A stretch of 40,634 bases of DNA from Kocuria sp. (GTDB lineage Bacteria; Actinomycetota; Actinomycetes; Actinomycetales; Micrococcaceae), in assembly GCA_031179495.1 (NCBI GenBank), contig JAPSHS010000008.1, forward strand, positions 1 through 40,634, read 5' to 3'. Below, piece after piece: positions 1 through 8,088 of this stretch. Below the pieces are notes generated by a model, which did no database searches, was not told the origin of the DNA, and was given only the letters and a program-made list of their open reading frames with translations. Each line of letters starts with the position of its first letter. Position 1 is the stretch's first letter. A program made the position numbers and the translations under genes.

Positions 1-877
1 TGGCGCCCACGGACTCGGACGCCTTCGCGCACGCGGCCTGGACGTTGTTCAGGTGCTCGGGCAGCACGGCGATGAGGTCCTCCGCGTGGTGGAACTCCAG
101 GGCCGTGCGCGCCTCGCCGATGATCCGACGGGCGTCGTTCTTGAACCCGACGCGCTGGATGCCCGGCTCGAGCTGGACGAGGACCTCCTCGGCGGTGGTG
201 AGGCTGTGCAGGATCGAGCCCGGGAAGAGCCGGTCCAGGAGCAGGAACTCGGTGGCGGACTCGTCGTTGAAAATGCCGTGGCGGGTGCGCAGGAACGCCT
301 CGTAGGCACCGGCGCAGTGCAGGATCGAGACCCAGGACATCCCGGAGGTGGACGTGGAGCGAGTCCACAGCAGCCGGGAGGTCATGTCCGCGCGCTCGAT
401 GGCGGCCCCCAGGGACAGGAACATCCACGACTCGTCACGCGACATGGTCATCTGCACCTGCCCGCGCACCGTGGCCATCCGCTCCACGGCCCAGTGGCAG
501 ACGCGGAAGGTGCCCACCACGTCCCGGCGGTGCTGGCCGAGTCCGTAGTAGGTGGAGTTCAGCGCCTCCCACATGGGCGAGGACATGCTCTCCCGGGCGC
601 GGCGGGCGTTCTCCCGGGCGGCGTGCAGCGCGCCATAGATGGAGGTCAGGCAGTCGCGGTTCCACGCCAGCTCGTGGATCATCGACTTGACGCTGTAGAC
701 CCCGTCCGTCGGGGTCACGCCCATGACGTCCATGATCCGGCGGACCTCGGTCTCCTGCTGGCCCGGGGGCAGCTGGGTGATGCGCTCCAGGTGGACGTCG
801 AGGATGCGGGCCACGCCGTCGGCGCGCTCGACGTAGCGGCCGATCCAGAACAGCGACTCGGCGATGCGGCTCAGCAC
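1..877 (-). CDS. Alpha-E domain protein (DUF403), 3' end cut by window
   Basis: The minus-strand frame opens with GTG at 877 and reads MLSRIAESLFWIGRYVERAD, the characteristic start of alpha-E (DUF403) proteins. It stays open for 292 codons to the window edge, so the C-terminus is missing. The family is all-helical and of unknown biochemical function. It is known from comparative genomics to accompany circularly permuted ATP-grasp proteins, transglutaminases and Anbu-type peptidases in a predicted peptide-ligation or tagging system. Here it follows directly after the ATP-grasp gene and its GTG overlaps the end of that gene by 7 bases (TGA at 873-871), which implies translational coupling. The beginning of the protein also holds the WxGRYxER-like helix expected of the family. 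The identification is firm; the role is not established. Confidence 0.88.
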   Translation of the reverse strand, partial: MLSRIAESLFWIGRYVERADGVARILDVHLERITQLPPGQQETEVRRIMDVMGVTPTDGVYSVKSMIHELAWNRDCLTSIYGALHAARENARRARESMSSPMWEALNSTYYGLGQHRRDVVGTFRVCHWAVERMATVRGQVQMTMSRDESWMFLSLGAAIERADMTSRLLWTRSTSTSGMSWVSILHCAGAYEAFLRTRHGIFNDESATEFLLLDRLFPGSILHSLTTAEEVLVQLEPGIQRVGFKNDARRIIGEARTALEFHHAEDLIAVLPEHLNNVQAACAKASESVGA

Positions 878-2481
878 GACGGCTCCTCTCCCGCGGCCGG
901 GCGACCGGCCTGTTGTTGTTGCTGCTGCATCTGGCCGCCGTCGCCCTCGTCCTGCCACGAGGCAGAGACGGGCCAGGTGTGCACGGAGTCGTCGACGTCC
1001 GCGTGCCGGGCCAGGCCCGGGTCCAGGTCCTGGTTCTGCGGCCGGCCGAGCACCCAGGTGTCCTTGGACCCGCCGCCCTGGGAGGAGTTCACGATCAGCG
1101 AGCCCTTCTGCATCGCCACGCGGGTCAGGCCTCCGGGCAGGACGTAGACGTCGTCGCCGCTGTTGACGGCGAAGGGGCGCAGGTCCACGTGCCGGGGACT
1201 GAACTCCCCGTCGGCGAACGTCGGCACGGTGGACAGCTGCAGCACGGGCTGAGCGATCCACCCGCGCGGGTCGGCCAGCACCTTCGCCCGCAGCTCCTCG
1301 AGCTCGTCCGCGGTGGCCTGGGGGCCGATCACCAGGCCCTTGCCGCCGGAGCCGTCCACCGGCTTGACCACGAGCTCGTCGAGGTGAGCCAGGACGTAGG
1401 CGCGGGCCTCGTCCTCCTCCAGCCGGTACGTGTCCACGTTGGGCAGCACCGGTTCCTCGTCGAGGTAGTACCGGATGAGCTCGGGCACGTAGGAGTAGGT
1501 CAGCTTGTCGTCGGCCACGCCGTTGCCGATCGCGTTGGCGATGGTCACGTTGCCGGCCCGCGCCGCGTTGACCAGCCCGGAGCAGCCCAGCGCTGAGTCG
1601 GAGCGGAAGTGCAGGGGGTCCACGAAGTCGTCGTCGATGCGCTTGTAGATCACGTCGACGCGCTGCTCGCCGTCGGTGGTGCGCATGTACACCTTGTCCC
1701 CGCGGACCACGAGGTCGCGCCCCTCGACGAGGCGCACGCCCATCAGCCCGGCCAGCAGGGTGTGCTCGAAGTAGGCGGAGTTGAACACGCCCGGGGTGAG
1801 CACCACGACGGTGGGGTCCTCGGCGGCCTCCGGCGCGGTGGCGCGCAGCGCCCGGTAGAGGTGGCGGGGATACGCCTCCACCGCGCGGATGGACTGGGAC
1901 ATGAACGCCTCGGGCAGACCCTTGGCCATGGCTCGACGGTTCTCGATGACGTAGGACACGCCCGAGGGGACGCGCACATTGTCCTCGAGGACGCGGAAGA
2001 CGCCCTGCTGGTCGCGGATCACGTCGATGCCGGCCACGTGGATGCGCACCCCGCCCGCGGGACGGAAGCCCCACACCGCGCGGTGGAAGTGCGCGGAGGA
2101 GGTGATGAGCGCCTTCGGCACGATCCCGTCGGCCACGACGCGCTGCTCGCCGTAGACGTCGTCGAGGAAGCGCTCGAGGGCGCGGACCCGCTGCTTCACG
2201 CCGCGCTCGATGATGTCCCACTCCTCGGCCGTGATCACGCGCGGCACGAGGTCCAGGGGGAACGGGCGCTCCTCCCCGGCGAAGTCGAAGGTCACGCCCC
2301 GGTCGAGGAAGGACCGGGCCATCGAGTCCGCGCGGGCGTTGACGTCGCTGAGCGAGAGGGCGTCCAGAACCTCCCCGATCTGCTCGTACCCGGGGCGGGT
2401 GCCGCGTTCCGGGGTGAACATCTCGTCGTAGGCCGCCGCTGCGGCCATGTCGGCGGCATAGTGGTCGAACAGATCGGTCAT
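871..2481 (-). CDS. Circularly permuted type 2 ATP-grasp protein (DUF404/DUF407)
   Basis: This 536-residue protein matches the circularly permuted ATP-grasp family throughout. It has an N-terminal segment with YDEMF and RPGYEQIG, a central RVLEDNVRVPSGVSYVIENR stretch, VVVLTPGVFNSAYFEH, YKRIDDDFVDPL, and the nucleotide-binding part VKPVDGSGGKGLVIGP followed by RHVDLRPFAVN and NSSQGGGSKDTWVL. The family is predicted to ligate amino groups to peptide carboxylates using ATP, but the substrate is unknown. The gene is the first of a two-gene unit with the alpha-E gene. The C-terminal tail is unusual: after a conserved SWQ it runs into a glutamine stretch (seven Q, one M) and a low-complexity end. 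ATG at 2481 gives the family's usual N-terminus. Confidence 0.93.
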   Translation of the reverse strand: MTDLFDHYAADMAAAAAYDEMFTPERGTRPGYEQIGEVLDALSLSDVNARADSMARSFLDRGVTFDFAGEERPFPLDLVPRVITAEEWDIIERGVKQRVRALERFLDDVYGEQRVVADGIVPKALITSSAHFHRAVWGFRPAGGVRIHVAGIDVIRDQQGVFRVLEDNVRVPSGVSYVIENRRAMAKGLPEAFMSQSIRAVEAYPRHLYRALRATAPEAAEDPTVVVLTPGVFNSAYFEHTLLAGLMGVRLVEGRDLVVRGDKVYMRTTDGEQRVDVIYKRIDDDFVDPLHFRSDSALGCSGLVNAARAGNVTIANAIGNGVADDKLTYSYVPELIRYYLDEEPVLPNVDTYRLEEDEARAYVLAHLDELVVKPVDGSGGKGLVIGPQATADELEELRAKVLADPRGWIAQPVLQLSTVPTFADGEFSPRHVDLRPFAVNSGDDVYVLPGGLTRVAMQKGSLIVNSSQGGGSKDTWVLGRPQNQDLDPGLARHADVDDSVHTWPVSASWQDEGDGGQMQQQQQQAGRPAAGEEPSC

Positions 2482-2518
2482 GTCGGGCGATCACACGCCT
2501 TTCGGGGTCGTGGCGGTC

Positions 2519-2559
2519 GTTACCCGAAGTATGGACGGGCCGTATTTCCCAACGGTAAC
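2519..2559. promoter_or_regulatory. Inverted repeat between divergent genes (possible operator)
   Basis: GTTACC at 2519-2524 and GGTAAC at 2554-2559 form a perfect six-base inverted repeat 29 bases apart. It lies between the ATP-grasp gene (leftward from 2481) and the GT2 pair (rightward from 2702). The arms are short and could occur by chance; a role as a binding site is speculative. Confidence 0.2.
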
Positions 2560-2603
2560 CGGGGTTCCGGGCGCGCTTCCGATTCTGTCACGCGCCGCGC
2601 CGC

Positions 2604-2631
2604 AGGACACCGGACGACGTGCCCCTACGAT
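2604..2631 (+). promoter_or_regulatory. Candidate promoter of the GT2 pair
   Basis: A -10-like TACGAT at 2626-2631 fits the actinobacterial TANNNT pattern. AGGACA at 2604-2609 lies 16 bases upstream and matches four of six -35 positions. This would give a leader of about 65 bases before the ATG at 2702, which has an AGAGGA ribosome-binding site. Confidence 0.35.
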
Positions 2632-2701
2632 GGGATGGCGCGCCCGCGCGAGGCGGTGTGCCGCCGCACCCGCCGCGGCCGCCACGAGCGGAGAGGAACC
2701 G

Positions 2702-3601
2702 ATGGACACCCCGGACCCCCAGCACCGTGTCACGGTGGTCGTGGCCACCCGCAACCGGCGGGAGGAGCTCGTCGCCCACCTCGGCCGGCACGAGGGGCCC
2801 GTGATCGTCGTCGACAACGCTTCCACGGACGGCACCGTCGAGGCGGTGCGCGCCGCGCACCCCCGGGCCCGGGTGGTGCCCCTGCCGCGCAACGCCGGGG
2901 CGGTCGCCCGGACCGTGGGCGTGCGCCTGGCCCGCACCCCGTACGTGGCCTTCGCCGACGACGACTCCTGGTGGGCCCCCGGCGCGCTCGTCCGCGCGGC
3001 CGCCGTCCTCGACGCCCACCCCCGGCTCGGCCTTCTCGCCGGGTCCATCGCTGTTGGCCCCGAGGAGCGCCCCGATCCGCTCAATGCCGTGCTGGCGGCC
3101 TCTCCCCTGGGCATCCCCACGGGATGCCCAGGTCCGGCCCTGCTCGGCTTCGTGGGCTGCGGGGCGGTCGTGCGCCGCTCGGCGATCCTGGAGGCCGGCG
3201 GCTTCGACGACGTCGTGCGCTTTCCCGGCGAGGAGGAGCGGCTGGCCCTCGACCTCTTCGACGCCGGCTGGCGCCTGTCCTACGTGCCGGAGATCCGCGC
3301 CCACCACCACCCCTCGCCGCGGCGGGAGAGCGGCGACCGCCGACAGCGGGAGCTGGTGCGCAGCCGCCTGCTCACCGCGCTCATGCGCCGGCCGTGGCGG
3401 GTGGTGGCGCACGAGCTGCGGTGCGCGCTGCGCGCCGGGCGCACGGGCCGCCGCGGGCTGCTCGGGGCCCTGCCCCGGGTCCCGGCCGCGCTGCGCGCCC
3501 GCCGCCGCGTCTCCCCCACCACCGAGGCCGCGCTCACGCTGCTGCACGCCCCGGCCGGCCCGAACCCGATCGACCCGACGACCACGGAGGACAGCCCGTG
3601 A
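2702..3601 (+). CDS. Glycosyltransferase family 2
   Basis: The 299-residue product is a GT-A fold transferase. It has a VTVVVATRNRREELV start, VIVVDNASTDGT for nucleotide-sugar binding, FADDDSWW as the DxD-type metal site, and a PGEEERLALDL segment as the likely acceptor/catalytic region. The start is placed at ATG 2702 because a good AGAGGA site precedes it and the family motif begins about ten residues later; an upstream in-frame extension to 2480 is arginine/serine-rich and unlike the family. It overlaps the next gene by four bases (GTGA). There is no signal peptide or membrane segment, so it should act on the cytoplasmic side. Sugar and acceptor are unknown. Confidence 0.9.
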   Translation: MDTPDPQHRVTVVVATRNRREELVAHLGRHEGPVIVVDNASTDGTVEAVRAAHPRARVVPLPRNAGAVARTVGVRLARTPYVAFADDDSWWAPGALVRAAAVLDAHPRLGLLAGSIAVGPEERPDPLNAVLAASPLGIPTGCPGPALLGFVGCGAVVRRSAILEAGGFDDVVRFPGEEERLALDLFDAGWRLSYVPEIRAHHHPSPRRESGDRRQRELVRSRLLTALMRRPWRVVAHELRCALRAGRTGRRGLLGALPRVPAALRARRRVSPTTEAALTLLHAPAGPNPIDPTTTEDSP

Positions 3602-4536
3602 CCGAGACCGACTCCACCCCCGAGACCGTGCCGGGCACGGGACCCGACGAGCGCGTGGCGGTCGTGATGATCACCTACAACCGCCGGGACGAGGCGCTGC
3701 TGGCGCTCGCGCGGCTGCGCGAGCTGCCCGAGCAGCCGCACGTGGTGGTCGTCGACAACGGCTCGGAGGACGGGACCGCGGAGGCGATCCGCGCGCAGCA
3801 CCCCTGGGCGGAGCTGGTCGCGAGCCCGGTCAACCTCGGCGCGGTGGGCCGCAACGTGGCCATGGACCGGGTGCGGACCCCCTTCGTGGGCTTCTGCGAC
3901 GACGACACCTGGTGGGAGCCGGGATCGCTGCGCCGGGCGGCCGACGCGCTGGAGGCCCACCCCGGGCTGGGCGTGGTCACCGGCAGGATCCTCGTGGAGC
4001 CCGGCGCCCGGGAGGACGCGATCAACGCGGAGCTGCTGCACTCCCCCGTCGAGGGGCCCGAGTGGATGCCCGGACCCGCCCTGGGCAGCTTCCTGGCGGG
4101 CGCCTCCGTGGTGCGCCGCACGGCGTTCCGCGAGGTCGGCGGGTTCAGCGAGCGGCTGTGGCTGGGCGGCGAGGAGGAGCTGCTGGCCGCTGACCTCGCG
4201 ACCGCCGGCTGGGAGCTGGTCCACCTGCCCGACGTCGTGGTCCACCACCAGGCCTCGAAGGTCCGGGACCCGCACCTGCGCCGGCGGCACGGGCTGCGCA
4301 ACACGCTCTGGTTCATCTGGCTGCGCCGCCCGCTCCGGGCCGCGCTGCGCCGCACCCGGGACGTGCTCGGCGGCGCGCCGCGGGACCGGGTCACGGCCCT
4401 GGGCCTGTTCGACGCCCTGCGCGGGGCCCCGTGGGTGCTGCGCGAGCGGCGCCCCCTCCCCGAGCGCGTCGAGCGGCGCTTCCGGGCCCTGGAGGAGTCC
4501 CAGCGCAGCAGCGCCGCCCGCCGCTACGTGAGCTGA
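3598..4536 (+). CDS. Glycosyltransferase family 2, paralogue of the preceding gene
   Basis: The GTG start at 3598 overlaps the previous stop, giving a 312-residue protein. VAVVMITYNRRDEALL, VVVVDNGSEDGT, FCDDDTWWEPGS and a GGEEELLAADL segment are arranged as in the upstream neighbour, and the two proteins align along their whole length. They are therefore tandem duplicates that have diverged. A basic C-terminal part with LWFIWLRRPLRAALRR may touch the membrane surface. The open frame extends far upstream of 3598, but that part is antisense to the ATP-grasp gene and is not coding. The gene ends close to the convergent UXS-like gene. Specific function is unknown. Confidence 0.9.
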   Translation: MTETDSTPETVPGTGPDERVAVVMITYNRRDEALLALARLRELPEQPHVVVVDNGSEDGTAEAIRAQHPWAELVASPVNLGAVGRNVAMDRVRTPFVGFCDDDTWWEPGSLRRAADALEAHPGLGVVTGRILVEPGAREDAINAELLHSPVEGPEWMPGPALGSFLAGASVVRRTAFREVGGFSERLWLGGEEELLAADLATAGWELVHLPDVVVHHQASKVRDPHLRRRHGLRNTLWFIWLRRPLRAALRRTRDVLGGAPRDRVTALGLFDALRGAPWVLRERRPLPERVERRFRALEESQRSSAARRYVS

Positions 4537-4577
4537 GCGTTCCGGCGGAGACCACCGGAGGAGGCCACCGGCGACGA

Positions 4578-4606
4578 CGAAAAGGGGCCGGTCGGTCAGC
4601 CGGCCC
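4578..4606 (-). terminator. Rho-independent terminator of the UXS-like gene
   Basis: On the minus strand GGGCCGG (4606-4600) pairs with CCGGCCC (4591-4585) across an 8-base loop and is followed by C and TTTT (4583-4580). The UXS-like stop codon lies in the loop. The same stem could act on the convergent glycosyltransferase transcript, but without a T-tract. Confidence 0.6.
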
Positions 4607-5612
4607 GGCTCGCGGCGCCGACCTGCGGGACACCGGTCGAGGTGCGGAACCAGTCGACCGTGCGCGCCAGGCCCTCCGTCCACGGCACCTCGGGGACCCA
4701 GCCGAGGACCTCGGTGGCCAGCGTGGTGTCGGGCCGGCGCACCATGGGGTCGTCGACCGGGCGCTCGACGAACTCCACGGCAGAGGAGGAACCGGTCGCG
4801 GCGATGACGTCGCGGGCGATCTGCAGCACGGACAGCTCGTGCGGGTTGCCGATGTTCATCGGCCCGCTGTGCCCGCTGCCGGCCAGGGCGAGGATGCCGC
4901 GCACCAGGTCGGAGACGTAGCAGACGGAGCGGGTCTGCGCCCCGTCACCGGTCACCGTGAGCGGCTCCCCCGCGAGGGCCTGCCGGATGAAGGTGGGGAT
5001 GGCGCGGCCGTCGAAGGGGCGCATCCGCGGGCCGAAGGTGTTGAAGATGCGCACGATCCCGGTGTCCACGCCGTGCTCCGCGCGGTAGGCGACCGTCAGG
5101 GCCTCCGCGAAGCGCTTGGCCTCGTCGTACACCCCGCGGGGTCCCACGGGGTTGACGTGACCCCAGTAGCTCTCGGGCTGGGGGTGGACCTGCGGGTCCC
5201 CGTAGACCTCGGAGGTGGAGGCCAGCACGAACCGCGCGCCCTTGTCCTTGGCCAGGCCCAGGGCGTGGTGGGTGCCGATGGAGCCGACCTTCAGCGTGTG
5301 GATGGGCAGCTTGAGGTAGTCGATGGGCGAGGCCGGGGAGGCGAAGTGCAGGACGAGGTCCACCTCGCCGGGCACGTGCACGTAGTCGGTGACGTCGCAC
5401 TGGACGAGCCGGAACCCGGGGTCGCCCACGAGGTGCTCGATGTTGGCCGCGGAGCCCGTCAGGAAGTTGTCGAGGCAGACGACCTCGACCTCGCGGCGGC
5501 GCAGCTCGGTGCACAGGTGGCTGCCGAGGAAGCCGGCTCCGCCGGTCACGACGGCGCGGCGGATCGGCCGGGCCGCGCCCGGGCTGGTGGTCACGTCTGG
5601 CGTGGGGTTCAC
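4596..5612 (-). CDS. NAD-dependent UDP-glucuronate decarboxylase-like SDR (UXS family)
   Basis: The 338-residue extended SDR carries TGGAGFLG (23-30) for NAD binding and STSEVYGDP with the Thr/Glu pair used by UXS enzymes (133, 135). It also has YDEAK (Tyr162, Lys166) and [23 protein letters not shown] and [15 protein letters not shown] are typical of UDP-glucuronate decarboxylases, which make UDP-xylose. It could instead be a relative with another nucleotide sugar, since automatic annotation of this family is often imprecise. The GTG start at 5612 has a GAGGAG site. The gene lies 66 bases after the second GT9 gene on the same strand, so it may be the last gene of the glycan operon. It would supply a pentose donor or an altered sugar for the same glycan. 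Confidence 0.85.
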   Translation of the reverse strand: MNPTPDVTTSPGAARPIRRAVVTGGAGFLGSHLCTELRRREVEVVCLDNFLTGSAANIEHLVGDPGFRLVQCDVTDYVHVPGEVDLVLHFASPASPIDYLKLPIHTLKVGSIGTHHALGLAKDKGARFVLASTSEVYGDPQVHPQPESYWGHVNPVGPRGVYDEAKRFAEALTVAYRAEHGVDTGIVRIFNTFGPRMRPFDGRAIPTFIRQALAGEPLTVTGDGAQTRSVCYVSDLVRGILALAGSGHSGPMNIGNPHELSVLQIARDVIAATGSSSAVEFVERPVDDPMVRRPDTTLATEVLGWVPEVPWTEGLARTVDWFRTSTGVPQVGAASRAG

Positions 5613-5678
5613 GGTGCTCCTCTGGATCGAAAGCGGGTGGAGAGGCCGGCGCGGACGGGGACCGCGGGTCCGGCCGGG

Positions 5679-6692
5679 TCAGGTGCGGGCGACCGCGTCG
5701 AGCTGGGCCCGGGCCGCGGCCAGGACCTCCTCCGGGGTGACGGCGCCGAGGCGCTCGTCGAGCTCGTCCGCGTGCGGGTCGCCCCAGGCGTGCGCGCACG
5801 GGTCCCCGTGCCACAGGACGGTGTGCAGGCCGGGGTCCACGGCGGGACCCCACCACGCGGGCGGGGTCGGTCCGAAGAGCACCACGGAGCGCACGGCCAG
5901 CGCGGTGGCCACGTGGGCCACTCCCGTGTCGGCGCTGAGCACCGCGGCGCACCCGCCGACGGTCTCCGCCAGCCCGGCCAGGCTCAGGGTGCCGCACCGG
6001 TTCTCGGCACCGTCCACGCCGTCCACCACGGCGGCGGCGAGCCCGGCCTCGGCCGGTGAGCCCGTGACGAGGACCCGGTGCCCGTCCGCGACGAGCGCCC
6101 GGGCGACCTCGCGCCACCGCTCGGCGGGCCACCGCCGGGCCCCGGACGCCGCCCCCGGGTGGATGAGCACGGGGGCGTCCACGGGCGCGGGGCGGTGCTC
6201 CCGCAGGCGCAGGTCCTCGGGTCCGCACGGGCCGCCGGCCTCGCGCACCAGGCGGCACCACCGGTGCACCTCGTGCTCGTCCCGCCGCCAGGCCGGGCCG
6301 TCGTGGCCGGCCTCCGGGGCGGCGAAGCCGATCAGCCGCCCGGGCCCGGTGGCGCGGAGCAGCTCGTGGCTGCGCGGGCCGCGCCCGTGCAGGTTCACGG
6401 CGACGTGCCCGCCGCCCACCGGCGGCAGCGGCACGAGCCCTGCGAGGGGCAGCACGCCGTCGACGACGCCGAGTCCGGCCAGCCAGGAGCCCACGGCCTC
6501 CGGGGCGGCGAGGACGATCCGGTGGCCGGGGAGCATCCGGCGCACGCCCCGCAGGGGGGCCACCGCAGTCAGCGCGTCCCCGAGGCCCAGCGCCCGCAGC
6601 ACCAGGACGTTCCCGGGGCCGACCGTGGCGGGGTCCACGGCCCACGGGCCGGGCGCGGGGTGGACGTCCGCGGTGCCGGGCTCAGCGCTCAC
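5679..6692 (-). CDS. Glycosyltransferase family 9 (heptosyltransferase-like)
   Basis: A 337-residue GT-B protein with an N-terminal VLVLRALGLGDALTAVAPLR, a central VLIHPGAASGARRWPAERW and a C-terminal LSADTGVAHVATAL followed by VVLFGPTPPAWWGP. These are the hallmarks of GT9, the family of LPS heptosyltransferases WaaC/WaaF. The HPGA and D-TG-AH segments form the donor pocket. The GTG at 6692 overlaps the HldE gene by 11 bases and has an AGAAGG site within it. Placed directly after the heptose-nucleotide synthase, it is the obvious candidate to use ADP-heptose. It is slightly shorter than most family members and has no membrane helix. Confidence 0.9.
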   Translation of the reverse strand: MSAEPGTADVHPAPGPWAVDPATVGPGNVLVLRALGLGDALTAVAPLRGVRRMLPGHRIVLAAPEAVGSWLAGLGVVDGVLPLAGLVPLPPVGGGHVAVNLHGRGPRSHELLRATGPGRLIGFAAPEAGHDGPAWRRDEHEVHRWCRLVREAGGPCGPEDLRLREHRPAPVDAPVLIHPGAASGARRWPAERWREVARALVADGHRVLVTGSPAEAGLAAAVVDGVDGAENRCGTLSLAGLAETVGGCAAVLSADTGVAHVATALAVRSVVLFGPTPPAWWGPAVDPGLHTVLWHGDPCAHAWGDPHADELDERLGAVTPEEVLAAARAQLDAVART

Positions 6693-8088
6693 GGCCGGCC
6701 TTCTGCAGGATGGCGGTGGTGGAGCGCCCCGACAGGTACGGCAGGACGGTCACCCGCCCGCCCCAGCCGCGCACGTCGGCGGCCTCGGGCAGCTGCTCGG
6801 GGGTGTAGTCCCCGCCCTTGACCCACACGTCGGGGCGGAGCAGGTTCAGGGCGGCACGGGGGTCGTCCTCGTCGAACACGACGACCGCGTCGACGCTGCG
6901 CAGGGCGCCCAGCACGCGGGCGCGGTCGGCCTCCCCGACCACCGGGCGGCCCGGTCCCTTGAGCCGGCGCACGGACTCGTCCGCGTTCAGGAGCACCACG
7001 AGGGCGTCGCCGAGCTGCCGGGCGGCGTCGAGGGAGGCGATGTGCCCGGCGTGCAGGACGTCGAAGCAGCCGCCGGTGGCGACCACGGTCCCGCCGCGGC
7101 CACGGACCTCGCTCAGCAGCTCCTGCACCTCGCGGGGCAGCCGCTCGGCGCCCGGGTGCAGGGCCGGGCGGCTGTGCACGCCGGCGGCGCGGCGGGTGCG
7201 GTAGGTGGCGGCGCCGCCCGCGGCGACCCACTGGCCGGCGGCCTCGACGGCGGTCTCCACGGCGGCCGTGACGTGGGTGCCCCCGCCGAGGGCGAGGGCC
7301 GCGGCGGAGGCGAACCGGTCCCCCGCGCCGCAGGGGTCGGTGTTCTGCACGGGTGCCGCAGGGACCAGCTCGGTGCCGGTGGCCGTGGCCAGGTACGCCC
7401 CGGCCGCGCCGGCGGTGACCGCCACCGCGGAGGCGGCCCAGTGCCGGCGCAGCGCGCCGGCGAGCTCGCGGGGCGCGCCCGGGCCGTCGAGGGCGGCCGC
7501 GGCCTCGTCGGCGTTGGGGGTGACGAGCGTGCAGCCCGGCACGGGGGCGCCGCCGCGCGGGTGGGGGTCCCAGACGACCACGCCGGTGCGGGCGTGCTCC
7601 TCGAGCGCTGCGCGCACCGCGAGGTCGCGGGTGACCCCGCCCCCGTAGTCGGAGACCAGGACGGCGTCGGCCCCGGCCAGGACCGCGGCCACGTGCCGGG
7701 CGGTGACGCCGACCGGGGTGCCGGGTCCGCCCTCGTCCACGCGCACGAGGGTCTGGCCCGCGCTGCGGATGCGGGTCTTGGTGCGCGTCCCGCCCTCGTG
7801 GCCGAGGCGCTCCAGGCGGACCTCGCCGAGCGCGTCGGCCAGCTGCCGGCCGGCCTCGTCGTCGGCGACCGGCGCCAGCAGCGTCACCGCGACCCTCGCG
7901 GGCACGGCGCCGACGGAGGGCGGCTCCGCGCACAGCAGGGCGGCCAGGCCGGCCCCGCCGGGGCTCGCGAAGACGGCGTCGACGTCGACCACGGGGACCG
8001 GGGCGTCGGGGCTGAGCCGGGTCGAGGTGCCGGCCACGTCGCGGTCCAGCAGGGCGTCGCCGACCACGACGATGCGTGCAGCGCTCAT
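6682..8088 (-). CDS. hldE: Bifunctional heptose 7-phosphate kinase / heptose 1-phosphate adenylyltransferase
   Basis: The 468-residue protein has the two HldE domains in the usual order. Residues 1-320 are a PfkB-type sugar kinase with VVVGDALLDRDV at the start and the signature NTDPCGAGDRF. Residues 329-468 are a cytidylyltransferase-like domain with GGCFDVLHAGHIASL, LNADESVRRLKGPGRP and VWVKGGDYTPEQLP. The kinase makes heptose 1,7-bisphosphate and the second domain makes ADP-D-glycero-beta-D-manno-heptose after GmhB has removed the 7-phosphate. ATG at 8088 overlaps the preceding stop (ATGA). With the two fused enzymes upstream it completes the ADP-heptose route. The gene symbol rests on domain identity. 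Confidence 0.93.
   Translation of the reverse strand: MSAARIVVVGDALLDRDVAGTSTRLSPDAPVPVVDVDAVFASPGGAGLAALLCAEPPSVGAVPARVAVTLLAPVADDEAGRQLADALGEVRLERLGHEGGTRTKTRIRSAGQTLVRVDEGGPGTPVGVTARHVAAVLAGADAVLVSDYGGGVTRDLAVRAALEEHARTGVVVWDPHPRGGAPVPGCTLVTPNADEAAAALDGPGAPRELAGALRRHWAASAVAVTAGAAGAYLATATGTELVPAAPVQNTDPCGAGDRFASAAALALGGGTHVTAAVETAVEAAGQWVAAGGAATYRTRRAAGVHSRPALHPGAERLPREVQELLSEVRGRGGTVVATGGCFDVLHAGHIASLDAARQLGDALVVLLNADESVRRLKGPGRPVVGEADRARVLGALRSVDAVVVFDEDDPRAALNLLRPDVWVKGGDYTPEQLPEAADVRGWGGRVTVLPYLSGRSTTAILQKAGRER

Noticed and set aside
2480..2701. N-terminal extension of the first GT2 protein
   Set aside because: No ribosome-binding site at 2480, Arg/Ala-rich text and a promoter-like box within it; ATG 2702 fits the family.
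4596..5612. Reading the UXS-like protein as HldD (ADP-heptose epimerase)
   Set aside because: Its motifs ([30 protein letters not shown]) match UDP-glucuronate decarboxylases, not HldD.
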